Assembly: GCF_040054535.1 (NCBI RefSeq)
Contig: NC_090784.1
Coordinates: forward strand, 13,493,501 to 13,557,500
Reading direction: 5' to 3'
DNA length: 64,000 nucleotides
From: Antennarius striatus
Taxonomy: Eukaryota > Chordata > Actinopteri > Lophiiformes > Antennariidae
Shown: piece after piece, positions 12,181 through 25,085 of the stretch
Layout of the letters: each line of letters opens with the position of its first letter
Numbering within the stretch: the first letter of the stretch is position 1
Notes under the pieces: model-generated
Seen by the model: the letters and a program-made list of their open reading frames with translations, nothing else
Databases searched by the model: none
What the model was told of the DNA's origin: nothing
Made by a program: the position numbers and the translations under genes

Positions 12181-15100
12181 TGGTTATAAATATATGTAAT
12201 TCTTATTACAAGTATCGCACGAGTTATGTTTATTGATTTAAAAAATGTAAACAGTATTTCCTTTTTTTTTTCATTTTACAGTACACGTGTTGATTTTCAG
12301 ATAGTATTAACTGGATGCCCAATGAACAACTGTTAAAAATAGGAAATATGTTTTTCATTATCAAATATTCGTCTCCTTGTTGTAGCTTTTAAATCGACAG
12401 TACATGTCAAGAGGATCAGCGCTGGTGATTTACCATGTTATTTATGTGTGTGGAAATCATTACAACGACCAAATCAATAGAAAAGATTATGTTGTTTTTT
12501 TTGAGTGGCAGAAATTCTTCCTCCCTTTAAAAATTATGATAATAATAAAATTAAGTGAGGCATCCAGCTATCTTAATCACAGGTATTATTCACAATTCAG
12601 TATATGTCCCATGTCATTCTTAATGTCTTTCAGCTGATATAGCTGACAGAACACCAGATGAAGAACAATGAAAAGTGTGACCCAGTCATGAAGACCCTTT
12701 CTTTTATCCATCTGCTCATTCATGTATCAGTCTTGTACATTTACTAAAAAGCATGTTGTCATTGATGAACAGCAGTCCTTAAATGTTACTGGTGTCATTG
12801 CAACCCCCAGAAAACACGTGTGAATGAACAAATATCTATTTTTAAAGTCGATAACATTCTGTGATTCAAGGGGTGTGTCACACCAAATCTGGACACCTTA
12901 AGAGGTTAAAAAATTTAATAAAAACTGTTTAATTCACCAGAATAAATGATTCTATGTACATCTGAATCAGTTTCTCACACACGTTTTTTTTCTGTGGTGA
13001 CTTATTGCCTTTGGTCTTGCGTAATGTTCTGGTCACTAACAAGAAAAGTTGTAGCATCTTATACTACTTTGTATTTAATAATAACCAATCCCAAATGTTA
13101 CTCCACACTAAAAGACCCCCAACGTGTATATAGCATGTGTCATCGTGTTCACTGTCATCAGCGCACACTTGACAGATAGCAGACCTGACCGTGATCACCA
13201 GCGCCGCCCCAAGTTCATGTTCGGCAAGACCACAACAGGAAGTACATGAGGGAGGAGGGTACAGCAGGACATTTATCAGCCTCAGGCATTTCATGATACA
13301 TTTCAATGCAACTTCTTTTGAATAATTAATATGAAAATATTATATTTAAATAAAATATATGTATTTTAAGGTATAAGTTTGTGTATTTCTGTTTGCGTAT
13401 TGTGTAGTTTGCCAGTTCCTCTGTTTTGGTTTTGGTTTTTAAGACCAGCAATGTTGTTCGGTCTAGAGACAGTGTCACTGAGGAAAAGACAGGAGACAGA
13501 GCTGGAGGTAGCAGAGATGAAGATGCTGAGGTTCTCTTTGGGAGTGACCAGGAAGGATAGGATCAGGAATGAGTACATCAGAGGGACAGCACATGTTAGA
13601 GGTTTTGGGGATAAAGTCAGAGAGGCCAGACTGAGATGGTTTGGACATGTCCAGAGGAGAGATAGTGAATATATTGGTAGAAGGATGCTGAGTTTTGAAC
13701 TGCCAGGCAGGAGTTCTAGAGGAAGACCAAAGAGGAGGTTTATGGAAAGAAAGAGTGAAAGAGGACAAGAAGGTGGTTGGTTTGAGAGAAGAGGATGCAG
13801 AAGACAAGGTTAGATGGAGACAACTGATTCACTGTGGCGACCCCTGAAGGGAAAAGCCAAAGGGAGAAGAAGAAGTTTGTGTATTTCTATGTGTGTGACC
13901 CAATTTAGGATAAGCGGCTGAAGATGAGACAGTTACCATCATCTCATCTTCAAAAATATCAATGACTATTTGACTGAAGGTTGTGTGTTTTTCCTAGGAG
14001 ACTCCACTTTTGACCTCTACTTTTCTATATACGTGTAAAACCACCAGAGCAGCAAATCTGTATGTAATAATTTGCATATATAATAATAAATATTTTCTAT
14101 TCATTCATTGCTTATTTAGGCCTACATACTACTATATATTGCTGCATCAATACATTTAATACAAGTTCATAAAAATATGTGTGCCAAAGGAAAGTTAGCA
14201 AATAGATAGATGGATAGATAGATATACTTTATTTATTCCAAACTGGGAAATTTAAAATACAAATTATTTAGAAACACAATTTATAGATATTGTACATTAT
14301 TTTTCTTACGTTTATGTGATTTTATCTCCTCACAGTGTGGCACAATCTTATACATCTGTTTCCTAATCTAATATTTCAGACCGTAACTATTGAAGCTGAC
14401 AAGGCACAGCTGTTTCTGTTGTTCTTGTTTGTTGCTTGACTGGCTTTAATATCCTCTGCCCTCTGATTGTGTGCTGTGCATGTGTCCGAGGTGTTAGCCG
14501 TAGAAAAAAAAGGCTTCAAAATGACTTATTGGGAAATAATGAGGCAATTAGCTGGCTCAGAGTGGAAAAACTTTGCTACCCCCCTCCTTTGTCCACTGGC
14601 CTGTGCCCACTCTGAAAAAGTGCGAAATCTTGCGCATTGTGCCAAATGCCTGTGAAGCATAATTACAGAGAGAGTGCTTGATTTGGCATGTATTTCTCCT
14701 CATCTGGTGGCCTGCTGCTCAAAGCACATTCTTCTTTATAATTAGGTGCCTGGAAAAAAAAAAGAAGACATTCTTGTCCCCATTTTCACCAGCAGGCCTG
14801 CTGGTCAGGTCTGTGAACAACGGGTGGCGCTGCTCTGCTATTTATTGAGATGGCGTTCTCAGGTTTCTGGTCTGTGGAATCAGTTACTGGATGTTGTATA
14901 GTGCAGACTGAAACTTTCCTCCTCTGCCAATTTAACAACACAGGTCATTGCTGACATTTTGTGTTCAGTTTAACTGGCAAAGCACCAGTAGATTCAAACA
15001 TACTGACAATTATCTGGTGATTCAAGGGAAATTCTTAAACTGTCACAATGCTTCCAGATTACCCATAACCTAACTTCACCATGTACAAGACAAAATTGTT

Positions 15101-18100
15101 GTAACTGATGACCTGAAGGAGCCTCATAAAACAGATATTCAATAAACAAAGAAAGCAGATGCTAAAGAGCAGAAAATGCTAGAGCCCTGAGGAAACTTTA
15201 GGCACACTATAAATCGTTTGAAGTTTGAACGATCTCTTCGGTGTTCTTGTATTCTTCTGCAGTCTTAAAAAAGTAAACACATTGAGCTCCTGAAATGTTC
15301 ACTGTGTGACCAGACCACTGTGGACCAGGAGAAAATGGCGGCCATGATATTTGGACCTGTGGTTGTGTGTCGTGGTGGGTTGGTAACAATTGATCTGTTT
15401 GTTGCCAGTTCTCACTGGAGGCTCATTTAGTAGATTTTGGTATGCCCCCGCACCCCCGCCTTCAAAAATCTGTGCGGAAGTAATAAATTTGTGAAGCAGT
15501 AACTAGTTCCCTGATCTGTGCACCTGGTGGGCCTAATTACATTTCCCCGTCCCCTGACGCCACAGCTCCTGTTCCTGTGCGATGACTGCGACACGAGGGG
15601 CTTCTGTACTCCATTAGCCATTTCTCGTAGGAGATAATATACTGCCTGTGTGTTGACATCACACAACATGGACGTGTAGTTTCTCAGCAACCAAATGTGA
15701 ATTTTTAACTGAAATCTGTTGTTTTTAATTGTTCAGTGCTTCAGATGTGACATCTGTTGATGATGCTGTAGACATCGGCCTCCTTTACTGAATCTGCAAG
15801 TTATTGGTCACTTTATATAATGTTTTATGAATCACAGCAGCTTCAAAAACCTAGCATAACCCTGAAATTGTTTGATCTTTCTGACTAAGTCTGCCGTTGA
15901 GAGCTGATCCAACTACTACTGGATTTAAAGCAAGTGTGTTTGTGTCACATGGGTTTTTTATCAAACAAGAAAAAAAAAAAGGTATGAGAACAAAGAAAAC
16001 GTTAGCGTTAAACAAATGCAGCCAAGGGTATTTGTGTGAATAATCTAATCTGGTTTTGAGCAAATAGTAATGTTTATTGGTAGACAAAAAAAATTCAACT
16101 ATGAATTATTAATTTAACTCTGTTGTAACAACTTACTTCTGTTCTGTTTTACATACTTGTGAGTTTATACAACTTTTTTAGTTTGAAAAAATCAAGCAAA
16201 CAAATTAATCTGGGAGATCTGACAAAGTAAATATTTTGATAATTGATGGAGACAGAATGTAAATCACAATCCATACTTTAAAAAAACGTACTAGTTGCTG
16301 AATGCATATCACAAATCAAGATACTATGTGCATGCAGTGAGCAGCCATGAATGTGTGTTTTTGTAGGTATTTGTATAAATGTGTCTGTAGAAATGTGTGT
16401 GTGACTAAATTCATGTCTATGAGTTTAAGTTACTGTCTGTCCTAAACATATTCACAATAGATTATTTTAATCTTGCCATGTTTTTTCAGTGACTTGCGGA
16501 GGCAACTTGCACATGGAGCTTGACTCCGATTCATTTCCTCCTCAGAGGTCACATCATAATGAATTACCTGTGCCACCACTCCTGGTAATGTCCTGTGCTG
16601 CTCAGAGCCACCATAAACATGTCACCATAATGCTCACCACTCTGCTCTACCCCACAGCGCATTTGGCCATGAGGGTGGATGGGAGAGCCAGACACTGGTC
16701 TAAATGAGAGAAGGATGTGTGTGCGTGAGAGAGAGAAAGAGAGAGGGAGAGAGGGGTCCATGGAGTGTTATTAGAGGGCAGCAGGCGTCACATCCTCCAT
16801 TGCCTTAGGAAGGTTTGTTGTATGATCATCCCTTGGTTTCCTGTTGCAGGCCATCATAGGGCCCTAATGAGAATGTGTTGTTGCACCAAGTTTTTCTGCA
16901 CACATACGCTGCAACCGCAGATTCACTCATTGTACACTCCCATACACAAACATTCCACACAGAGGCACGAACAATAGCCCAGAGAATTCTTCATATACAA
17001 AAAGACGTTTGTTTTACTCTGTGTTTAAATAAGTTAAGACTGATGAAGGGCCGAGTATGTTTGTTTATATGGTGAAATGCAGTATATCAAGCTTTTAATA
17101 TGTGTAGAAAATTAAGAAATAAATATTTCTACTAAAAAACAGGATATGAACCTGAAGTCTGAATACAAAGTTGATGTGGTTTTTCTATTCTTTTTGATAA
17201 TAATCTCCAGCTTTCTTTCATTCATCCTGATTTACAATCTTTAGTTAAGAGAGAATCCAGAAAATGACATCTTTACACGTGAAGTTCTTTGATTTTCTAG
17301 GAATATATTTCACAGAAAATCTAGCATAGCTCTGAAAATTAAGAAGCACCTAGATTAAATAATTTCACAACACTCTTATTGCTTGTCAGGTTTTTTTCCT
17401 TCTTGTCCCACACAGAGTTACTCTACCAGATATAGCATAACTACTTCTTGTTTTCTGATGGGGTTTTTTAAAATGTGAATAAATACATTTTTTACTTTCC
17501 CAGAAGGTTTCTTCTGGTTGGCCACCGAGGTGGACCACCTGTGTAGTTTGATGAAAGCGGTTCCCATCTCTATTTGAGTCGCCTTCATCCCAGTCTTTGA
17601 CTGCTGGTGGCCATGACAGAATAGCAAAGACTCTGGGGGACTGGCCCCTGAAAGCCTCCCTCTCCCCAGTCCCCACCTGAGGTGTGTGTGATTTACAGTG
17701 TGTGGGAACAGATTGATCCACTGCTGTTTGAGCAGTCCGTGAGCAGGCTGCCATTCCTCTCCTTGAGGTTCATTAGGGATCTTAGGAGGGATTTCTGTAC
17801 TCACGCACACACATACCAAGTCACAGCACTCAGAATAGTCTCTGCACTGCATCCAGCTTTTGGCAGCAGAGTTGTGTCGTTATGAATGTGTCTTTCCTCC
17901 CTTGTGTTTCCATGCCTCTGGCTGGAGAGTGGAGAGGTGTGCTGTCCTTTCCACTAGGGATAAATCCACTGTTAATGAAACACTTGCTTACGACTGAGGC
18001 TTTGAGAGAATTCTCCTGAGCCTTAGGTGCTGAGATTTAAGTTGTTCTTTGAGCTCATAACTGCCAGTATCATAAAATTTGGCTGCTATTTCATCGTCAA

Positions 18101-21100
18101 CCAGGCAGCTTGGCTTTAACCGCTGAGCATACGATACCTCGCATCTTTCATCATTCTGTCCACTTTTCACCTGGACTTACATTGGTTTGTTGACATGGCT
18201 TTGTGTTGCACCTTTAAAATGTGTGCTTTCTAAATGTGGTTTTGGTTGAGTTCTACTGGTCAACATCACCTGTCACCTCTTTCTTGACAAAATTAAGCCA
18301 GTAATTTATATTGTTAAAATAGTGACTGCAATCTGTGCTGAGACTTTCCTCTAGATGTGGCTGCATTTGGACTAGTGTGTGTGTTTGCCTGTTCTCTCAT
18401 AGACACCATGATGGTATTTTTATGAACAGTTTTACATTTTTTCGTAATTTCAGTGGGAATTGATTTCTTCTTATGGTTTCTAGGCGTGTTTTTAAATATC
18501 TGTCCAATAAACCTAACACAGTTTTAGATGTAAATCTTAAGATATTAACTACTGCTAAGTAATTATCTACAACTTATCAATGAATGTCCATTATATGTCT
18601 TTACTATATATGCAAATTCTAATTTCTCCAATATCGATAGCAGCCCCTGGCACAAACAATACTTTTAGAGCTACTATTTTTAAGAATATACAATTATTGT
18701 AGTCAGGAGTTTCATGATTTACTAAAGACAGTCTGACCTGACATCTAAGACAATCATTGAGAGCGAATTGTTTGTTGTTGATGGTGCAGGAACACTGAGT
18801 TGATACTAATCAGAAACTTTGAGTTTTTGGAGCTAACGCTCCAAAATCTTAATAGTCATCTAACGGTGTAATCAGTTCCTCTTTGGCAGAAATTCTCTCT
18901 GAGGAGAAAGTTCCAGGAAATTTGTTTTTAAGGGTTTGGTCCAGACAAATTAAGAAACGAATAGGATTAAAACTCTGTGGATGCAATTCAGTGACTCAGA
19001 CTTTTATTACAGCTTAACAAAGGTGTTGCTTACCCTTCAACCTGGAAAACTCTAATTACACTATTTTAATGAGTTTTATACCATTTACCATAGTCATTTT
19101 TGAATTATATCAAACAGGACTGGACTGGTTTAATGCTTGCACAACATATATATTCTATTAATGCTGCATTGCAGCGTTTGAGCTTTAGAAAAGCCGTAAT
19201 TTAAAATTGAATGTTACAAATAGCCTTAGGTGAGTATAAATGAGCTTGTGGATGGAAACCAGTGATAGATGTAACCACATGGGGGTAGCAGTTTATCACA
19301 ACTCTGTCTGAGGCAGGCAAGGAGGCTCAGCTGGTGAGTGGTAGAAGCTGTTGTTTTATGGGTAATCTCTCTTCTCCCACATAGATGCCAGTGGGAAGGG
19401 AGTGTTTGAAGTCAGGCCCACTTCACCTCAGGGTGTGGAGATTAGCTATTGTTGTACATTTAGCACTGCTGAGCAAGATGAACGTCTGGATCACAGCATG
19501 GGAAAACATAGTGTGTGTCAAGTGTGGTCATATGTGAGCAATGTGGCGTCTACAGAGCGTGGCTTTTTCAAAAGTGTCATGGAAATTCAAAGTTAGACGG
19601 TACTTAAGATGTTGCATCCTCCTTTTTTTATATTTTAAATACAAGCACCCATACAGCAGAATATGGCTTCTTATGTTTAACCATGAAAGTAGTGAAATTT
19701 TGCCATGATGAGAATGGCATCTAATGAACAGGACTGGACAGAAAGGAAACTTGTACAGAAAAAAAAGCTGAGAAGTTCACATAAGCTTCAAAACCGTGGC
19801 GCTACAGTGAGAAATTATTAATCCATGATCAATTCTTAACTGCATCCTACTTTGACAGCCAGATGTATAGGTATGAATAGGTTCATACTCATATTCAGAA
19901 ACCTCGTTGAGTATCGCCACTATTACATGCAAATATTTACACTGATTACTTCAACCGTGTGTCTGGCCCAGTGCTAACACTGAAACCGCAATAATTAATC
20001 GCTCCCTCTATAAAAAATTTTTAAAAAGCCAATATAATGTACCACAACCCTACACTGTTTCATCTGTGCCTGGATAGGGCAATAAAAAGCACATACATAT
20101 CAGTATGGAGACCTGGATTCACTGATATCAGTGTCTTTGCTGAGGTGTCGGAGGAACTAGGCATCCCAGCAATGGAATTAACAGAAAACTCCATGTAATC
20201 CATCACTTTGTACTTTTACATGGTGAAATTCGCCATTGGTTAAAGTGACATGTTATGCATCTTATTCTTGCTGTCTGCTTCTCTGGCTTGCTCAGACACA
20301 GACCCCCGTCTTCTGGAGAAGCAGGAGCAGCAGCAGCCGACATACGTTGCCCTCAGCTATATCAACAGGTAAAGAAATGTAACCGTTATAGGGACAGAAA
20401 CTTTTCACATCGGATATACTTTTGACATTAATATTATTAGTCTTTGTCTCAGAAAGGGTTTGGCTCCAAAATTCTTACACAACGTGGAGTCTTACTACTG
20501 TGTCCTCAAATGAAATGAAATGTTTGCCCCTGTGAGCTCTGAGCAATTCAAATGTCATCTGGTGGATTGCTTAAATGAATTGCTTCAGTATTTTGTGGGG
20601 GTTTTTATTGCCCTAGGTTCATCCCTGAATAGTGGTTTAGTGGCAACAAGCCATTGTACAAGGTCTGACGCTGTCTCACAAACTGCTCTCACAAACACAT
20701 GTTGATGTGGTTATAGCTTAATTTGTTAATTCCCCTTTTGCTTTAACAATGTCTGTTATTATTTTGTTTCCAGTAGCAACCCTACTGTAGCAAATCTTTA
20801 ATATCACAACCTTTTAACCATCAGGACAGTCCTACACTAACAATTTTGGCCTAACAATCAAATGAGATGTCCCTTTATTATGTTAAAAAAAAAAAAAAAG
20901 ATGGTGACCAGGAACAGCTCTTGTATCTCAATTCCAGGTTCATGACAGATGCTGCTCGTCGAGAAAACGATGTCGTCAAGAAGAAGGTGCAGCCCAAGTT
21001 ATCTCTGGCTCTGACAGGCAATCTGTCTCGCTGCAGTGTTAATACTCCACCTCGCCACACCAGTGGAAACCTCACCCCTCCTGTCACCCCGCCCATCACC

Positions 21101-22583
21101 CCTTCTTCTTCCTTCCGCAGCAGCACACCTACAGGCATGTGACCAGCTTTCATTTATCTGCTTTGTGTCTTTACTTGTTGACTGCTGGCATTGAAATTCA
21201 TATCCTGCACATTTGAAGGGCAGACATTGGGTTCTATGATTGGATCTTGTTTGTCTTGTCCACTACAGTGCAAGTTACAGGAAAGCGTTTTAGTTTTTTT
21301 CTGCATTCACTAGTTATGTAAAATATGCAGTTGGTAAAGTTCTCCTATTTTTAGCTCTTGTGGTTTTGAGCTTCATCTTCTTTTATTAATGAACAAAACA
21401 AATGCTGCTCATTGACTTCAGTGAAATGCATACATTCTTTCCCACAACTGGCACAGTTAGTTCAGTCTTTCCCGACATTTCCGCTGTGACGCATGAAGTA
21501 GAGATTATGGGAACTCTACCCCGATCCAACGTTGAGATCCGTCTACACTCATTAGACTGAGATTAGTCACGACCTGTCCGTAAATCAGTCTCTTTGAGAA
21601 CAGCTTGTATCATAGTATGTCTTCCTATGATGCCCAGAATTATGGTGTGTCTTTCTGTCTTTCACCGTCTCACAGGTAGTGAGTGTGACGAGGAGGAGGT
21701 AGACTTTGAGGAGTCTGACAGTGATGAGTCGTGGACCACCGAGAGCGCCATCAGCTCTGAGTCCATCCTCAGCTCGATGTGTATGAATGGAGGAGACGAG
21801 AAGCCTTTTGCTTGCCCTGTGCCAGGCTGCAAAAAGAGATACAAGGTGGGTTTTGCTTGGCTTTTCTTGGATTACATACTGTACAAATAATAATGTGAAT
21901 TAATTAATTGAAAGTAACATAAAAACTGATCATTTTTTTCTTGGCTGACAAATGAGACTATAGACTGGGTTTCCTGCTATTTACATAAAAAATCAGTTCT
22001 TGTTTGTGCATCACAGCATGTCAACATAGATGAATAAATCTAGTCCAATTGAGTGATGTGGGGGTTTACAGCATTTTCCATTCACATCTGGTGTGTGGTT
22101 TGGATAAATTATGTGCAGCTTGAGAAAATTGCATTGCTGACGTTAGGGGACATGGTTATGGGCGATGACTTAGTCTGAGGCAGGAGGCAGAATTAGGCAT
22201 CTATTTAGGGGTGGAATAAAAAGATGGCTGCAGGAACACATTTTCTCCTCCTGATAGCCCTAATGTGTAAAAGGCAACCTGTTTGTTTTTCTTGAACGTA
22301 TAGTTCAAGAAATTTTAGTTTAACCTATTACCTCATGACAATATGATCATACTGTGTATTAGACAAGTAAAGGACAAGTATCTTTTTTTTTTTTGCATCA
22401 TTACAGAATGTGAACGGGATCAAGTATCATGCTAAGAACGGCCATCGGACCCAGATCAGGGTGCGCAAACCCTTCAAGTGCCGCTGTGGGAAGAGCTACA
22501 AAACATCTCAGGGTCTCCGCCATCACACCATCAACTTCCACCCACCCATCTCTGCTGACATCATCCGTAAGATGCATCAGTAG
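11679..22583 (+). CDS. jazf1: JAZF1 zinc finger protein (five coding exons)
   Basis: Coding exons are 11679-11793, 20296-20368, 20938-21134, 21676-21845 and 22407-22583. They join in phase to 243 codons plus stop, exactly the human JAZF1 length. JAZF1 (TIP27) is a nuclear cofactor of the NuA4/TIP60 acetyltransferase complex and of the orphan receptor TR4, and acts in chromatin and metabolic gene control. Visible features are an N-terminal atypical C2H2 finger (C14, C19, H32, H37), a Ser/Thr/Pro-rich middle (TPPVTPPITPSSSFRSSTPTG, ~108-129), an acidic stretch (~133-146), and two C-terminal fingers (C175/C180/H193/H198 and C210/C212 with H225/H230). The ATG follows a GC-rich leader and encodes MTGIAAASFFSN as in other vertebrates. 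Intron 3 appears to use a GC donor (CAG|GCATGT at 21135). Intron 1 (8.5 kb) dominates the gene. The gene is convergent with tax1bp1. The a/b paralogue suffix is not assigned. Confidence 0.95.
13441..13877 (+). mobile_element. 5'-truncated RTE-clade LINE fragment
   Basis: The translation shows the C-terminal part of an RTE-type reverse transcriptase polyprotein: RPAMLFGLETVSL, then ELEVAEMKMLRFSLGVTRKD, then RLRWFGHVQRRDSEYIGRRM and a Gly/Arg-rich SSRGRPKRR. The frame is then broken. The 3' end continues with CTGTGGCGACCCCTGAAGGG and a GAAGAAG tail, typical of this family in fish. It is a dead fragment inside jazf1 intron 1, in the same orientation as the gene. Confidence 0.85.
14206..14270 (+). 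repeat. LINE 3'-tail fragment with (GATA)n
   Basis: GATAGATGGATAGATAGATA is followed by TACTTTATTTATTCCAAACTGG and GGAAATT. It resembles the GATAGATA-ACTTTATTGATCCC...GGGAAATT tail frequent in fish retroposons. Confidence 0.5.
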
Positions 22584-23054
22584 AGTCCAGCGCTCCCCTT
22601 CACGCCACTGCCCAACCACCTGAACACCATCATCACCAGCAGTGGTTGTTTCTCATTCCACTGTGGTCCTTTTATCCATAAGCCCCTTGTGTTTCCTTTG
22701 GTTTCACCTTTTATGACACTATTTTTGATTGCATGTTATTATTGTATTATGCATTATTATTAATTTTTAAATTGGATCCAGAGTGCTCAATCCTTGTAGA
22801 TTTTGCACACATTGTATCATTTATTTCTTTTTCTTTATTTGGACATATGCCTGTTGACAATGAGGGTGTGTTTGAGACACTAGAATGGCCATGACAAGTC
22901 ATTTGTAGTCTTCACATGTAAAGTTAGACAACGGCTTTAAAGGCAGTGCGATGTGAGGAAATACAAGATGTGTTTTTAAAGTTTTGTTTTGTTTAGAAAA
23001 AAGTCACCATTCCCTTGCAGCTTCACTGAAAGATGTGACAGGAAAATTACAGGT

Positions 23055-23055
<1 letters not shown>

Positions 23056-23093
<38 letters not shown>

Positions 23094-23096
23094 CGT
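23056..23096. repeat. (TG)n microsatellite in the jazf1 3' UTR
   Basis: About 18 TG units followed by degenerate GTGCGTGC. It lies between the jazf1 stop codon (22583) and the predicted poly(A) signal (24213), so it is probably transcribed. Confidence 0.9.
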
Positions 23097-24212
23097 GCTG
23101 CATGCGTACGTGTGTGTGTTATAAGGAGACATTGAAGGTGACAACTTTTATACCTTTCTCCTCAAATTTGATATTTAGATTGATTTATTGGGTTTTACTT
23201 TCCTATCACAAGGTGTGTTTTTTTCATCTCTACTGTAAAATGCTTTGTGAGCACCAAAGGATTCTCTCAGGTGATGTCTGCAAGCATTTCCCGCCACAAT
23301 CTTGCCCAAGTCTTCTGATAGTATTTATACATTCAGTGGGATCATGGGAACTCTATGTGCCATTGTTACTTATGTTTCTAAAGATTGAAGCAGTTTCACT
23401 TGCCAGTTTATGGTGAGAGGTCAAAGCACTTTTTTTTAACAAGTTGCCAACAAATCAATGTTTCTTTGCCAGTATCTCGTTTCTGGTGTACTGTATGTAC
23501 ATTTGCTACCAAAACGAGGGAAAAGGCCTTAAGAGAAGCTTTCATTGTTCCTAAGGATGATTTACACCAAACCTTCAGTGTTTTTAAGTATTGTGAGATA
23601 TCTGTATGTAAAGTAGTTGCCTTGAATTGCAAACCATTCCAATCAGAGATCTTTGTATGGCTTTATTTTGATGGTTCAAATGTATCTGGATGCTGACAGC
23701 TCAGTCCAAACTGATTGCTATTCATGGACTCTTATCAAATGAAACATATTATTGTCCTTATGGATAGCAGCAATGGGGATCTTCAGCACATTTACATCTC
23801 AGTCATCTGTAAGACAAACATATGGCTGAGAATCTGTGCCTCAGTATGAACTGAGGATACCCTGATCAATTTCATCTGAAAATTAATGAATGCTGTATGT
23901 CTAAATGTCACCAGACAGGATTAATCAATATTGAGCCATTACATGCACTGCATGGATGTTAGTGTAAAGGAACTACAGTCCAAATTAGAATTGTGACAGT
24001 ATTGTACTGCCATTATGGAGCAAAGTATTTGATATAGTGTACATTGAATGTATTATGTTAAGTGCATTAAATTATATTTTCGTATGTTTCTGGAGTTTAA
24101 AAACAGTATAATATAAATGAAAAGACAAAATCAAAGGTTGTTTTGAGAAAATAATGGTTGTGTACTGTATTTCTTCAAAATGCTGCTTCATGTAAACTTT
24201 TGTTACATTTAG

Positions 24213-24218
24213 AATAAA
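24213..24218 (+). terminator. jazf1: poly(A) signal of jazf1 (candidate)
   Basis: AATAAA downstream of jazf1 gives a 3' UTR of about 1.65 kb, in line with the long UTR known for vertebrate JAZF1. The next gene is on the other strand, and its own signal starts 71 bp further on. Confidence 0.6.
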
Positions 24219-24288
24219 AGATCCTCTAACGTGCCTGAAGTGTTTATAGTATTTACTGCGCTTGGACACAGCTGACTTTGAAACAGAC

Positions 24289-24294
24289 TTTATT
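24289..24294 (-). terminator. tax1bp1: poly(A) signal of tax1bp1 (candidate)
   Basis: TTTATT on the plus strand is AATAAA on the minus strand. It would end a tax1bp1 3' UTR of about 0.8 kb after the stop codon at 25086-25088. It is tail-to-tail with the jazf1 signal. Confidence 0.55.
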
Positions 24295-25085
24295 AGATTG
24301 TATTAGGTACATGAAACTCACTTAACAAATCAGACATTTCTATGAATGAAATAACTTAACCATGTAAAAGAAGAACGAAGAGGAAACAGGAACATAAGCT
24401 CAGCATGCACTGATTAGCCGATGAAAAAGGGCTTGTTAAAATTCTGACAAAAAACCCCAATTAAATTATTAAAAATCATAAACACAAGGAATCAAGGCTC
24501 GCACAACATCATTGGCTTTAATTATCCTAAAATAGATGATCTGATGGTATATTTTATAATAATGGCTTAATGTAATTACTGAAGATTTATCCCTGACTGC
24601 ATATCGTGCACCAAGGCTTCTCTTTATAAAGAATGTGAAAATTTGTACAATGATGTTTAAGGGCGGAACTGTTTGGTTGGATGTTTCAAATGCAAGGTTG
24701 GTAAACAAAATCTCTTTCCCTGATTCATGACATCCTGTTGGCTCCCAGATCTGTGGAACCAAAGTCGATTTACAGTCAGCATGTGAACATAGAGCAGTCT
24801 AACCTCCCAAATTATTCCACAACTCCAATTTAAGGGAAATCTGCCACCTATTTGAAAAACACTTGTCGACAGAGTCAGTAGCCCTACGATTTACACTGAA
24901 TTACAATGTCATTTCAAAATGTCACATCACTTCAAAGTGTTTCTCTAAGTTGAAATAACAAAGCAAAAGTCAGTTTAGTCCTAAAGAGTGGATCTTCACA
25001 CCGTTACATGCAGAGAAGAGCGCAGAGTGATTTATCTCAGTGGCGACAGGAAGTAGGCGGAGTGGACGTGCTGCTTTCTGTTGCT

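Larger units (their letters stand above)
11794..20295. other. jazf1 intron 1: retroposon fossils and possible enhancers
   Basis: This 8.5-kb intron contains an RTE LINE fragment and a LINE tail (listed separately) and a retroposon tail at about 13895-13950. Several stretches (about 14480-14800, 15440-15680, 16490-16710 and 17510-17900) look like enhancers rather than neutral intron: balanced base composition, few simple repeats, and homeodomain cores such as TAATTA and AATTAC. I see no additional coding exon. A GA-rich run lies at 16725-16756. Confidence 0.4.

Noticed and set aside
12404-12637. Possible extra jazf1 exon in intron 1
   Set aside because: No matching JAZF1 residues are missing. 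Exons 1 and 2 join perfectly in phase, and this frame lacks good splice sites.
13475-13807. Minus-strand 110-codon frame
   Set aside because: Antisense shadow of the RTE LINE fragment.
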